This document shows positions 28,129 through 43,100 of a DNA stretch of 64,000 nucleotides, piece by piece. The stretch is from the NCBI GenBank assembly GCA_038501625.1, contig JAZAYU010000006.1, forward strand, positions 11,286,638-11,350,637, read 5' to 3'. The translations under genes were made by a program, and so were the position numbers. Below the pieces are notes generated by a model that ran no database searches, was not told the origin of the DNA, and saw only the letters and a list, made by a program, of their open reading frames with translations. The DNA is from Corbicula japonica (lineage: Eukaryota > Mollusca > Bivalvia > Venerida > Cyrenidae). Within the stretch, counting starts at the first letter, position 1; every line of letters starts with the position of its first letter.

Positions 28129-31100
28129 GTTATTTATATCTTCTAATACTGAAACACAAAAGAAACTATCACTATCAGGTTTGGATGCAAGATTTCCAGA
28201 GAGGGGGTTCATACAGTCATTCTTTGGGTAGTAAATGATAATTTCCAACCTTCTGGCCAAAATCCCTATGAAAATTAAATATTGCTGTCCAAAATGAGGG
28301 TTCAAGCAACCCTACTGAACCCCTGGATCTGCCACTGGCTATTAAATAAGGGTCCTGGAATGTACCCCTACAAGAATCAAATTGTTCCCACATAAAATTT
28401 ATACAAATTTCAATGAATTTTCAGTTTTGAATAGGAATGAATTTAACATAACTGGTCGAATATGGCTGAGTTACGTTTCTTTCATATTTAACTAAACATT
28501 ATAATCACATAATTCAAATATATATTGCTTACTTTGTTTTAAGGATTTAAATTTCATTTTACACAATACATATCATTGGAGATTTTCTATTTCTCGTGGC
28601 GATTTCTAGTATTTACTTAACTTCGTTGCTCTTCAACAATTGGATATTGATTGACCCTGGGTCTTAAAAATATGTTTTAGTTTTTCAATTATCTATTTAA
28701 ACATATGCGCTTTTAGTTTACATTGATTAAATCGTACTCGTAGCAATACATTTTCTGTTGATTGTACTGATTGTACTTAGACGCGGTGATTTTACGTGTT
28801 TAGAGACTTTAAACATTATTTTCGCCTGAATTGAACCTACATGTATATTATTATTATCTCACAAACACTTTTAAAGTCTGAAAATTTCAACAGGGCTGGA
28901 GGTTATAAAACTGAGCATGGAAACCAGTCTCAAATCTCAAGCATCTGATTGGCTGAAATGGCGAACAATCAGATGCTTGAGAGTTGAGACTGGTCTCCAA
29001 AAAATTTGGGTCCAGAAAACAGCTAGTAAATATCACGAAAACTACGGTGCAGCGATGTGACGCGTAATATTGGTGCTATGTTGTTTTTATAATGTAGTTT
29101 TGGTTACAGTTTGGTGATTTTTTTTAATTATTCTGTTAAAGATTGTAGTATCAATCACGAACGGTAATTGTTTGCGGAAGAGAAACTTCGAAGATCAAAA
29201 CAGAAAGCAGGAAACAAACACTATTTTAAATACTAACATATCTACAGATTATAAAATTCCTGACAGACAAAATTGCATTGTGAATTTGTAGAACGAACAA
29301 ACAAAGTATTCATAATCTTCACTTCATGATTATTATGTTTTTGTCCAGCATTGGATAAAGCATTAAATCAGGTTTACAATGATCGTCAGGAGCTGTAACA
29401 AGGTTCAAACCAACAAGGGTTTTTACATAAAAGCATCAATAGAAAAACACGTAAAAATGCATTTCACTGCATTCCAAAAGCACAATATTACATTTCTACA
29501 TGACCACATATAGCAATCAAAGAAATCTTGAAAATATAGACAAACCTTATCCGTCATCTATGGGGCTGAAGACATTGTCAAATCAACAAATGCTTAATGG
29601 CGTGGTTGTTGTTGCTATTGTGATCAAATATTCATCTAATGAAAAAAGTAAGATTCCTTTAATAGTTCCATCAAGTGTCATAATAGAAGCATTACATATT
29701 GCTATTCTCGGTAATAGCCATTATTCCATGTTATATTATTTCCGTGACATGGCATTCCCTGCGAAACGTAATCGCTTTATATGCAGCTTTCTAAATGTCC
29801 GGTAAGCATTAATGTATTCAACAATTTCATACACTATTTAATTCCATAAGCATGCTTATTTTGCTTCTATTCTCATCCTTTAGACGCTTCTATTGATTCT
29901 GAGAGAGCCGATCAATAATCTCTCTTGCTCAGTGCAGCCATTTTTACACTTAAATTCTCAGACAAAACATGGAGTTTTCCGACATTTCCATGGAAACGAT
30001 TTTGTTACATTAAGAAATATCGGATTAAATTCCTGCTGAAAGGCTTCTTAGTTGATTCGTGTTTATAAGGCATGTCTTAACAAAAGGAGTGCCAACATGT
30101 CTGCTGAGGTCAAGCGACAGTATCAGTGAAAGACGTAGCCATTAATTGTTCCTCTTTTAAATATTTTATCGATATTTGTGTCGGTATGTCTGGCTAAAAC
30201 TTTGAAATATTCCGGATATGAAAGTGTGAAGCTTTTGTCGAAGTGACAGTGATTTCGGATAGATGAATACAGACACGCTTACGGAGGACTGTGTAACAAA
30301 ATCTTAGGCGTTCTGCCATGTTAAACTTAGGCTTTCCACTTAGTGTCGGTAAGTGTTTTCAAACATTTCTTGCTAGACAGTAACTCTTCATTTGACCTCA
30401 TGCTCTTGAAGAACATCCGGAAGCTCTTCATTAATACGCTAAAAGAATTGTAACTACAACCGGACACCGCCTGGAAAAAACACACTCCCGGACCTCATAT
30501 AACGTGCAACCTCGCTAAGTGTACAATCCCATCTACGCAGTAGGGTTATTCGATATTTTGTATAGATAACGCAGCAAAATATTATCTAGTGGATTGAGCA
30601 TTTTACTCTGTCGATCTATCCGCCCGTCAACTAATTTTCGAACAATTTAAAAGATTTTGATAATTATTTACTCCGCAGATTTACTTCACGCTATTTACTA
30701 ACAATTGTACATAAGATTTGTAACATTGCATCAACAAATTCTTAGAGAGATTTTATATTTAAAAATCTATATATAACAAAGTTTGAGTTTAAAGTTAGAA
30801 AATATTCGATTAACTTCCGCTTTAAGGAATTAATTCAATTAAAACAACGTAACTTTCGCTGCATTTTTTAGTTTCACACATGACTCAAGAATAGATACAT
30901 CAGATGAATGTACAGTCATTCTGTAACCATCCAACGATGGTTCGTCATAACATTGTACATTCAATATCAATTTGCAATGTCCAGATATATCTCATGTCTT
31001 TGTAACCACTGATGACACAAATGAACTTAATCGCTAATTACAACAACTAACTCTTACTATTGTTAAGGGCTTACCACACTCCCCCCACGCCCTCCCCCCC

Positions 31101-34100
31101 CCCCCCCCCCCCCCCCCAATCACGTTCATCGATAAAAAGAAAATTATCAAAATCTCAATAATGGCAAATGCCGTTCAATGAAACTTTGCACAAATGAATG
31201 TTACTAATATATCTTTATTTTGCATACAGTAAGACACGTTAGAAAAGTAAAGAAAAAAAGCTAGACCTAAACATTTCTTAAAATTCTATTTACATAAATA
31301 CACAAAATCTAAGCGATACAAAACATATTTTTAAATTCCCACGTGAGTGCAATGAGACTGACAAGAAAATGTTGTGAACTTTGTAAAAAAACTTTCAACT
31401 ACTAAAAGAGAAATCAGTGATTGTCGTCCGTTTACGCGACCAGGAAAGACCAGAAAATTGAAGGTCAAACACACTTTTACCAATATCTCGTAAAGTTTAC
31501 ATATGCAATATCTCGTAAAGTTTACATATGTAAGTCACGAGGACACAATTTATTATTGTCAGTATCATATTACTCATGTGGGCATTTAAAATGATGTTTT
31601 GTGTTGTTTATTTTTTGTGAATTTATGTAAATAGAAGTTGAGAGAATTTTAGATCTCCATATTTTTCTTTACTGTTCTAACGTGTCTTACCATCTGCAAA
31701 ATAAAGATACATTAATAACATACATTTGTGCAAAGTTTCATTTAACGGCATTTTGCCGTTATTGAGATTTTGATAATTTTCTTTTTATCGATGAACGTGC
31801 TTGGGAGGAGTGTGGTAAGCCCTTAATAAGAAGGTGCATGTATGATGTTTTGATACATAAAAAAGCTTAACTTTTTTAAAAAGCACTCAAGTAATTTGAC
31901 CTAAATCTGACAGATATTGCATGCGGATTGAGACAGGAGTGCACCCGGCGCTAGCCCTCTAAAGTTATGCTGGTTAAATTTTAATGTTTATACTTGTACC
32001 AGAAAAGAAGTTCGAATTTGATAAACCACACTGTTTCTTTTGAAAACGATCTCAATAGCCAATTAAGTCATTTAGATGTACAACATGTAATTTTTGGTTT
32101 TGTGTAGAGATGCGCCTCTCTAACAGCAACTACTGAAAACGCCCATAACTTGTATCAACATACTCATGTCTCGTAACATCTACATTTTCAGATCAAGATT
32201 ATGCACCGTAAACGACCGTGTTTTAATTCTGCATACTTTTTTTAAACAATTCAAGAAATCTTTTTATACTCACTGTATCCAAACATAGGTATGCTTATTA
32301 AAGGGCTACGTCCTCTTTGCAATATTTCTCTCAATTGAAAAACCTCGGGCGGCGAGAAGCTTCTGCTTTTTTTAAATAAAATATATACAGGAGTATATTA
32401 CGTCAATATTTTGAAGACATTCACAGCTAGTGTGAAAATTCTCTTGATAGAGTAAAAATAGCTTGATGGATAATGAAAGATATTTTCACGCCTTATATTG
32501 GAAATAGCGAGCGATACAACTGCACTGCAAATTTCCATGGGATCCGCCATGTTGAAAATCCATTTAATTTTTTACACATACATCTGAGGTCTAATTTAAC
32601 AAATTTGTCTGTGTACATTTCAATGGAGTCTAGATTAACATGTTTAAATAAAAAAAATGAGTCTAGATTAGCCTGTGTAAATAATCACTGGACTCTAGCT
32701 CAGCTTATGTAAATAATAAAAGACTCTTGCTTAGCCTGTGTACATTGGACTATAGTTTAGCTTATGTAAATAAACAACAGACTCTAAACCTGTGTATAAA
32801 ACAATAGAATAGCCTGTGTACAAAACGCTAAACTCTAGTTTAGCCTTTGTAGATAACAATAGACTTTAGCTAAGCTTGTATAATTAAACAATGCTGAATA
32901 TCTTAGCCTGTGTAAATAAACAATGAACTCTAACTTAGCCTGTGTAAAAATTCAGTGGACTGTAGCTTATCATGTGTAAATAAACAGTGAACTCTAGCTT
33001 AGCCTATGTAAATAAACAGTGGACTCTAGCTTAGCCTATGTTAATAAACAAAGAATTTTAGCTTGGCTATGTAAGAAAAACAATGGCCTCTAGCTTAAAG
33101 ATGTTTTAAAAATAAACATAACCTCTATCTTACTCTATGTGAATAAACAGTCGAAATTAGGATCTAGAAAGGACCGGTAAAGTACACAGTCATAAGTGTT
33201 GACCAGTCACAGTCCTATTTATTAAAATCAAGTTGTTGTTTTTTTTTTCAATTACAGTTTTGCACATACCCAAATACTAGTTCTGTTTGTTTTGCTTGCT
33301 GTACTCGTATGTTACCTTTGCCCAAGAGCATAAAACTAAATTTTGATACCAGTCTCAAATCTCAAGCATCTGATTGGCTGTAATGGCGACTGGTCGCAAT
33401 TTTAGCCAATCACATGCTTGAGATTTGAAAGTTGTCTCCAAGTTTTATGAACTTGTGCCCTTCTCCGGCTTCTCTGAGCAGTAAGCAGTAAGCCTCAAGC
33501 TTGCTTAATTGATTGTTCTGAAGGTAATCAGTTATCTGTATTGCTTTTGACGTTTTTGTTTCCATTTATAGCAATGTTTGAAGCAACGCTAGAATTAGTT
33601 TGTCGATCATTACGGGAAATTATATATTGGCAGCGAGATACACAAATATTTGCTTGGTATATGGAAATAGCCTTATCTTGATTAAATTGACACCGTGAGC
33701 GGAGGCGGAAAAAATGATAAGGCTGGTATTATACAGATCTGTAGGTCGTTAACAGAACTCATAAGCCTGAAATAACTCGAAGATTTTGCCAATTACTGTT
33801 GAAGCTATATTCACATAACTCTGAGTCTGGTAATGACGAGTCATTGACCGGATATAAGAAAAATATTGTTACTAACTTACTACCGAAAGTCATGTGATAA
33901 AACAGGTATAACTTATTGAAGAACAGTAGACAGTCATGTGATACTGTGTTCATGAAACCAAGAATGTTTTTTTTTTGCAGATAGGGCAAAATAAATATTT
34001 TCCAACAATCCAAACTCATCAAGGGAACATGGCGTATCAAAGTTGTACATCGCTGATAAGCCATATTTAAATCAGCTTCTCTTTCACGTGACAGTGTAGT

Positions 34101-37100
34101 TATTAGTACCTTACAATACGGAGCTCAGAATTGTTCGTTTCCGGTTTATATAAAAGACAATTATACGACTGGTAACTATATTATACGAAGACAATAATCA
34201 CTTTACCGACTATTTGACATTCTATGTCTTTTTAATACTTTCTTTAGCCAGACAATAACGTACTAACGAGGGCATCAGCCGTCATTTACCCATCCGTAAC
34301 CCGCATGACAGTTTTCATACATTTAACTCCATTCTATTTCAAATTCAAAACAAAAGATATATTTCATTCTGTTTTCACGGGTGCAGAACACTGGGATCTG
34401 CTCCTGAGGGAATTATGTAGAAAAACAGAGTCAACAAAATGAGGTCCAAAAACGCTTCCGTATTACGAAACTCTAATTGGAATTTTGAGCCGTCGTAAAT
34501 TATATTATTAATGAAAACTTTTTAGGTGATTAGCAGCGTATGGTCCCCAGATAATAAGACGTATACGCTCTTACAGGAAACGTTAGAAGGAATTATGCAA
34601 ATAGAAACTTTGATAGAGATTCTCCATAGAAAATTTCAAAGGCATCGAAGGGCAGCAAGTAAAATATATCATCGAACTTGTGAATATGGCATTATTGTAC
34701 AAATAAGTCTAAATGAATTTAAATGTAACTTTCAACAAAAATACCCAAGTCGCATGCTTGAAAACCTGCCATATAACCCTTGTTTTGTAATCGTTGTTCA
34801 TTAATCGTTTGGCAGCAACAATTCATATACATATATGCCGTAAAATTGATGAGTTAGATACTGTTAGTCGGCAAACAGACATCACACTGATATCGTAATA
34901 GTAACTTAAAAAGTTTGTTTAGAAATAATTGTAACATTAAAAGCTGGTATTTCAGATTTTGAAGAAATGGCATCATGCCCCTCGAATCTGTATAGTGCCG
35001 GCGGACACATGAACCCGGTGCTGGAGAGGTCCCACACGGCTAAAGGTGTGCTGTACACCACGTACAAGGACGAAGCCACCGCTACTGTTATCAAAATCGA
35101 TGGTATGATAGTGTGTTATATTGGTGAACTATAATGTACATAAAAAGGTATTACTCTGTCATTTTGACTGTTAACTTTCTTCTTAACTGATTGTGATTAA
35201 ACACAATGAGGTAGAGTAATGCGTTTAAAGTTTTTTTAGCCAATTTAAAAAAAAATTAACAACAATTCTGATTATCGTTCCGCTTATAAAGGTTTCTGAC
35301 AATTAATCGTTGGAATAACGGTTTAATTTCTTCGTAACTGATATTGATTTGATTTAATGAGGTAGAGTAATACATTTAAAGTTTCTTAAGTCAATCAACA
35401 AAAGCTCAGATGTGAAAAGCAATTCTTATTTTCTTTCGACTTCTACGTGGTTTCTGAGAATGAATTGTTTTCTATCCAAATACGAAATTATGACAAAACA
35501 TATCAAGTTAACCACACGTAGTTTAAAATAAACAAAGTCAAGGGAATACACAAAGGTAGTTCGGTTGAAATTATCGTCATTGGTTTATGTTGATCATTTT
35601 ACATAAACTAAAATTATAAAATACTAAATAAATATAAATAATATAAAAAATCTTTACCGAAAGAAGGAAGTATCTCAAATTTTTAATTCATCTTGGCACT
35701 GAAAGTGAAATATCCTCCAGTGGGTGAAGTCCCTTTACATATGCACGTACATGTTCCAATTCATCAACACATGTATATCATGAATTCACATATAAGTACA
35801 TAGTTTAAATCTAACTATTATCAATATGCAACCGATTATTTTTAAAACGCAGATCGATATGAGAGGTCAGACGGCTCAGTCCGCACGTCTGTCAAAGCTG
35901 ATATGTCGTATCACTTAGATTTTACATGCTGATAACTACAATTCGTTTAGGATAAAGGCATGAAATGGGGACATTTTTTCAACCTAATGAGCAACACGGT
36001 CGCATTGCAACGTTTGTCTTTAAGTATCCCAGACAAAGAGTATTATAGAAGATGCAACGTGTGAATTATGATAAACGGATTTCCTCTGGACCGCCGGTCT
36101 GTTACACAAACCAATGCATTACTGATGTCGTGAAAGTGACAAGAAATAACATTTCAATCATTTTAGTTGTGATACTCATGAATTTATAAAAATAAACTTC
36201 GGGACTGTTTTCGAGGTTCTAACGGAATTCCGCATGGATCAGGTTGGCAGTAAACTAACAGTGATGAATTCGGACAGAAACAACTACTTGCAAAACATAG
36301 TTTTACGGCAATGATAAAATATCGGGTCGTCTTGTTTATTTTCAATCTTATCTTTGCAATTTTACATTGCGACAGTTTAGGGTATGACTAGGTGATAACG
36401 TATAGACGGAACGTGAACTTTACATCTACCTTTGATAAAGTGTCTGGTCAAATAAAGTCTAACGTTAACGAACTTTTAGTTATTAAATATTAATGTCAAC
36501 TATAAGTATAATGTGAAACAGAATACTCAGATTGCAGTTCTAAACAAAGCAGTAAGTCATTTATCTTTTATGCTTGATGCGTAATTAGTTTAAGTGAAGT
36601 ACTTACCTGTTCTAGAAAAATTGTCCTTACATCCCTTGATTTAGTTGAACGTTAATAAACTGACATAGCAATTTATTATTAAATTTTCGAAGGATTTGAT
36701 GAACATTTTCATTTAAACAAATCAATCGCAAGCTTTGAATGATAATCCATGTGAGCCCGATAAGTCACTAGTTGGCATGCCTCTACTTAAGTTTAAAACG
36801 AACAAGGTTCAAGAACAAAACATTCAATAATGATAAAGACCGCTTGGCGACTTCCATTATCCGGTAAGATAAGCGATTTTATCTTCCGAAATGATTATAA
36901 AGTTACCATTTAAACGAATACTTGCTTCCCGGAAAATATTATGATTCGAAAATTGAATATATGAAAAGTGAATACTTAACGTTAAGTAGCTCTAAAAACT
37001 AACAACTGTGCTTGTTCACGGTTTTTTTTACTTCCCTTTTATATGAATAAGAATTTAATTTGATAAATTGTGCTATCGGTTAAGGTTCTGATATGAAACG

Positions 37101-40100
37101 AAGTAATAGTGTAAGGGATATTTCCACAGTAATTGACGAAGCGAAGATCATGGATGTGAGCGCTAGAGCGTCGAGTCCATCATCTATATACCACATTCCC
37201 TCCACCAACTTCTCCCAGCGACCTTCCATAGATGTCAAGGTCAAAAGTCTCTCCTACACGGTTAATCCAGCCTCGTTGTCATGGTGGCAGAAACTCTCAA
37301 CAATGCAGTTGCCATGGGAATGGGTTGACAACTCGGAACCACAACAAGTGCTCAACAATGTAACATTTTCCATCAACAGCGGTCAGATGTTGGCCATAAT
37401 GGGAAACTCTGGTATGGACATTTTACTTCTATTTCTGGTTTCACATTCTTGAATAAAGATAACAACGGGAAACCACGAGAAATTATTAACTAATACTTTT
37501 GGATATACAATTTGCTGAATCGGTTCAAACGTCAAAATTTTATTTCTTATGAAAACAGGGTTGTGATTGTTCAAAAATCTTTAGGTCAATGTCCCATTTG
37601 AAGGGTTTATGTCCCTTTTACTTCTTTTATTTTTATTCTGACAAGTACCACGAGCGACACAAGTGTTTAACTATAAACTGAACACCCATCTAGTTTTTCG
37701 TAAAATTGGGTCAGAACTGAATTTCTGCCAATATTGGACTTGTCATTTTATGTACTTCGACGAATTTTTGCTTTCCGGCTGGACAGAAACAGCAAACTGT
37801 TAGGTTAAATAGCTTATCTCTTTACTGAAAATCCATTATTGGCATATTGAATTTACAAACACATAATGCATTTAGCTTTGATAAAATGCAATTGGGACTC
37901 GTTCACGATAAAAACTTTTAACGTAAAGAGTTTCCAGACTAAACAAAGTTTATAAAAACTTGTATAGAACCCATTCAGCTAAACAAACGTAGGTACAGAT
38001 CGGCAAAATCATTCAATTTTATTTGTTTATGCCCAAAAATATATGTACGCAAAAATACAATTATTTTCAGTTATGGTAAAAATGATTTCTTTCGTGTGCA
38101 TTCTATGTTAAAATTCTTTGTATTCTTTCAATTCTCGGTTGTATTTTAGGCAGCGGTAAAACTACGTTACTTGACGTGATAGCTTGCCGCACGGAGGGCG
38201 GGGGACTGATAGCCGGTGACGTATATCTTAACAACGTAGCTCGCACGAGCACGATGGTGCGGGGCTGTTCAGCCTACGTGCGACAGGACGACAGACTTTT
38301 ACCTCACCTTACTGTCAAGGAAACGTTGATGTTTGTTGCGCAACTCAAACTTCCCACCACATTCACCAATGCTCAAATAAAAAAACGAGTAAGTACATTA
38401 TAAGAATGCATGTATTGCATACATAGACGTTTGAAGTTAATTAAAAGATAGAAAATCGATACCTGTATCAAAAAGCGTATGTTTCTGACATCCGCATCAG
38501 GGTTTCGATAGAAATATGCCTGTAAGTCGCTGTATTTGGCATTGTTACTATTAAATTAACAACTCTCGAATATCTCTGTCTAGCTCTGCATTGGGTGCTA
38601 CTTAAATGTTACCGTTAAGTCAGGGTGTTGGGAATTCAAAAGTGTTTCTTAATTTATTCAAACAAAGAGTTAAAGATACGTATATTCAGACCTGGAATGA
38701 ACAGTTACAAAATTCATCAAGAGCGTTATTTTATAAAGAAATAGCAAACTTTGAATACAAAGCATACTTAGATATAATCAAGATACCGAAATTTAGAAAA
38801 GCATTAACGCGACTGCGATTATCTTCTCATAGACTCGAAATAGAAACAGGGCGTTGGAGCAAACCTCGTAGAACTCCAATTAACGAAAGAAAATGTCCTT
38901 TTTGTAATAAACTTGAAGATGAGTTTCATTTTGTCATAGAATGTCCCGTATATGCAGATTTGAGGAAAGATTTAATAAAACCATATTATTGGATTCGGCC
39001 AAACTTTATAAAATTTTTACAATTGATAAACGCGACAAATAAGACTGTAATTACTAAACTTTCAACTTATATATTTAAAGCCTTTGAAACCCGACAAAAT
39101 GTTTTGAAATATTTCTGATATCATGGAACTGTTTTGTAGTTGTAAGACACATAAAACTCTTCTGTCTCTCCCAAAACGTTGTCAACATGTGTTTATTGTA
39201 ACCGTTTTCAAATACATATTTGTTAAAAAATTTCAAAATTTGTAATTTATGATTGTCTTCAATTGCTTACCATGCCACTTGTATTATGGTTACTGTTCTA
39301 TGTATATTTGTTCATGAGCCATTATGGCTTATTACGAAATAAACTATCTATCTATCTATCTACCTTTGTAATTCAGGGTTATATTGTTCTGATGTATGAC
39401 ATAAATACTTCATTTATGCTTACCCCGCACCCGGTATGAGTATGCCAGTAATACTTCAGAATATGCTGCCAAATAAAACTGCTGCGAATTGTGAGAACTG
39501 TTTTAATGTGTATTGTGCTATTTAGGTTGAGAGCGTAATCAACGAACTCGGTCTTAGTCATGTAGCCGACAGCAAAGTAGGCGGGGCAGAGGACAGGGGC
39601 GTGTCCGGCGGTGAAAGAAGGCGTGTCAGTATCGGTGTACAGCTTCTCCTAGACCCTAGTAAGTATCCGCATCTCTTAAAGCGAATATGAATACAACATA
39701 TTTGAATAGATATTATATTATCAAACAAATGCAAATATGCCAACTTAATTTAATACACATATGGATGAGGTACTGCGAAATAACACAGTTCAACAATTTT
39801 CTTGTTAATGACAGACCGGTAACAGTCATTTAACTGAATGTACGAATTTCTTAAAAAAAAATTAATATTGCAACAATACAATTATTTTCGAAAGTTTGTA
39901 AAATTAAAAAATACTTATGATTTCCACTAGTGTAAATATAAATAAGATTTCCACTAGTGTAAATAATATCAACAATGTATGACGTGTTACCATCAGATAA
40001 ATAAGAAATTATAAGCCAGGATATAAAAAAATAGTGGTTTATCTGTCTTTGGAGGTGAGATCAAACAATATATTTTGGCAAGTGCGAGAGTATCTGTTAT

Positions 40101-43100
40101 GGTTCTTAACGTTGCATGTTTTAAATCTGCAATAATGTCATAAGTTTTATTGCGATTCTCATAAATTTTCCATCTGCTGCCAAAATAAAAGTTAGTAAGT
40201 ATCGCAGTATGCACTAAAAGAGAAGTTTCGCAAGTAATTATACCTGAATTAATTGCACTAAAATCTCTTAGAAGCCTAACAGGGCTGAAGTTTTTAAAGC
40301 TGAGATTGGAAACCAGTCTCAAATCTCAAGCATCTGATTGGCTGAAATGGCGACTGGTCGCCATTTCAGCCAATCAGATACTTCAGATTTGAGACTGGTT
40401 TCCATGCACAGTTTTAAAACCTTGGGCACAGTATCAATAAGTGACTCGGAAGATTCTCTAGTACAGCACAAGTGCAGTTTTATTCGGTGATACAGGGTGT
40501 AACAGAAGAATTTTAACTGTCTAACATTTTGTGTTGCTTTTTATGTTTTATATTAAGCGACATCAAAATGTTGATTGCAGTTATAAAACAAAATAAAACT
40601 AAATAAGAAGATAAAAGGTGACAAGATATGCTAGTTTCAGACAGCACCCACATTTATAGCATAAAAATTCAGAACTAGTTTTGCTGTAATTACATTGAAC
40701 ACACAGAGAAAATTATTTAATGTTTTCGTTCAGTAGTAATTATGTTTATTGCGAGTACGTACGCCCTAATGGAATGTGATCTCTTTCAAAGTTCGCCACT
40801 GTTCTGTCATTTGTAGAATGCGCGAGTATAATTGTTACCCTGCAGTGCTTAATGTCCTCTTAAATATTTAACCCTTACTCAATTGGATTTGGCTTATGTC
40901 CTATGTGCGACTTGTGTAGAGCCAGATTATCCTGCATATCCGTATAGTCTGAACTGGAACTATACTATTCACTTTTTATTCAGAAATAACCTAATAAACT
41001 AAAAGCGACACGTGTAGTTCCTGCACGGATATAAGCCGAATTCCATTGAATAACGGGTAAGTAGCAAAAAACGCCTTGCAAAAGACACACTGTTTATGCA
41101 CACGACACACAGTTCAACTTGCATATGATACTGGCCACAGAAAGCACCAGAACCACACAAAGTAAATTATTAAGTAAAATCACATATTTGTACCAAAACT
41201 TCACAGAATTAGTTTTATTGCTAAATGAATTGTCATTTTGAAAAGTAACTGAATAATTTGAAATAAGCTGTTGAATTTGGGAAAGTGCGCGTGCATATGC
41301 ATTATGCGGGTAACATTTGTCACCATTCGCTCTCTGTTATTTAAGGTATCCTTTTCTTGGATGAACCAACCTCGGGTCTGGACTCCTTCACTGCACATCA
41401 CCTGGTGGAAACTCTGGCCAAACTGGCTAAAAATAATCGAACTGTTCTACTCTCAATTCATCAACCCAGGTTGGTTTTATTGTCACGAAAAAAGTGTTTG
41501 TTCAGTTTTTTACATATTGATTAGTGTATAAAACATGCGTAACCTCGCTTTATGATTTGTCACTTAGACTTAGTTCTATCACTAACAATTGTGATCATGC
41601 CTTAGTTACTCTGTATATATTTTTCTGACTGGAGAAACTAGTCCGACGTCCGGACTCGTTAAGCAACAATCGGCAATCTTCGGCTATTTCGCTACCCACT
41701 ATTTTAGACGTAACTATTGCTGGTCAGTGTTGGAAAATCTATCTAGAAACTTTTAGATAATATATGATATTTTCATGATTTGTATGCGCCGCCATTTTAG
41801 AAACTTACACATGTCTATCGCAGGACTGGTCCGAAAAATTGTATTCTCGGACCTTCTGTTTTTATAAGTTAATGATGACTGACATTGATCGACAAGCTAT
41901 AAAACCCAAAGATTTGATTTTGATTGACAAAGGATTTCAATGTCATTTTGTTCGATAGCTTAAAACCAATTTCTTAGCATTTCCGTTTAATGTCCGCTTA
42001 TTTATTTTTTTATCTCAGTTGCGAAATGATTTTTTGCTCCCTCGAATCTTTGTGACGGAGTGTTTTCAGTGACAGCAAAATGCACACAATCATGGGATAA
42101 CCCTCTTGATATCTGCAATCTTCATGGTCGATCCATTTCGAAGGTCGTCTATTTATCCGCTGTAATTAATGGCAATAATTGCGTCCTTCTATCGTACACA
42201 GTATTGACAGTTTTCTGATGTATGTTCAATCCGCACTGACGTTTATTGTTTACATATCCAGATCCATTAATCCTTTGTTTCTTTAACCCTTAACTCCATT
42301 GATATAATTTTATCGCATGTCTGATCGGTGTAGATCCAGATCAGCCGCCACGTCTTTGCCGTCTGATCAGGATCTGGACTGTTCGCTTGTTAGTCAGAAA
42401 TAACGTAATGAATCAAAATACAAACAGTATAGATCCTAATAAGACGAAACAAATGTGCCGGCTGATCTGGTTCTAAACTGTTCGACCATACAATAAAAGC
42501 CATACTGGTATCTATGAAGTAAAGGGTTAAAGAAATTCTCAACATAATCCATGTTTTTTACATCCAGATCTGATATCTTCGAGTTGTTTGATATGGTGTT
42601 GATTCTATCGAAAGGAGAGATGGCATACTTTGGACAAGCTTCCAACATGGTCTCCTACTTCAGCAACCTGGGCTACCCTTGCCCTGAATTTACAAATCCC
42701 TGTGACTTCTTTGGTAACGTCTTATTGTATTTCTCTTTTATATATACATGTATATATCAAAGTTAAAAGTAAACCTTCTTTTAACTCTTACACCATATGC
42801 CATTGCAGATGCTGATATGTTATCGGCGACCAGTGTAGATACAGAACAGCTCTGCTCATCCGAGCAGTCTGATCAAGTTCAGCACTGTTCGCCTTTAAAT
42901 TTATTAGTTTATGCCTGACAAGGAAAAGCGACCAGTGTAGATCCACATTGTCTCACATAGGATGGAAGATTGGGATAAGAGTCGTATCCCAGGAGTTAAG
43001 GGTTGAAAACTGACGTTTAAGAATGTCTGTGGTTTATAGATCTGCAATTATATATTTTTTCTAGCTGACTTTCATATTGGGCTTACATTCATTGCTTACT

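Larger units (their letters stand above)
28129..34955. other. ABCG8 intron 1 (about 6.8 kb)
   Basis: It holds a dispersed repeat at 28195-28335, two family 1 MITEs, a TTAA hairpin with a poly-C run, and a 32-bp tandem array. Stretches 29013-31062, 31827-32604 and 33461-34955 contain nothing I recognise. The 101-, 79- and 92-codon frames there look random. Confidence 0.6.

Noticed and set aside
29500..29805. 101-aa plus-strand frame in ABCG8 intron 1
   Set aside because: No domain, low-complexity composition, no splice context.
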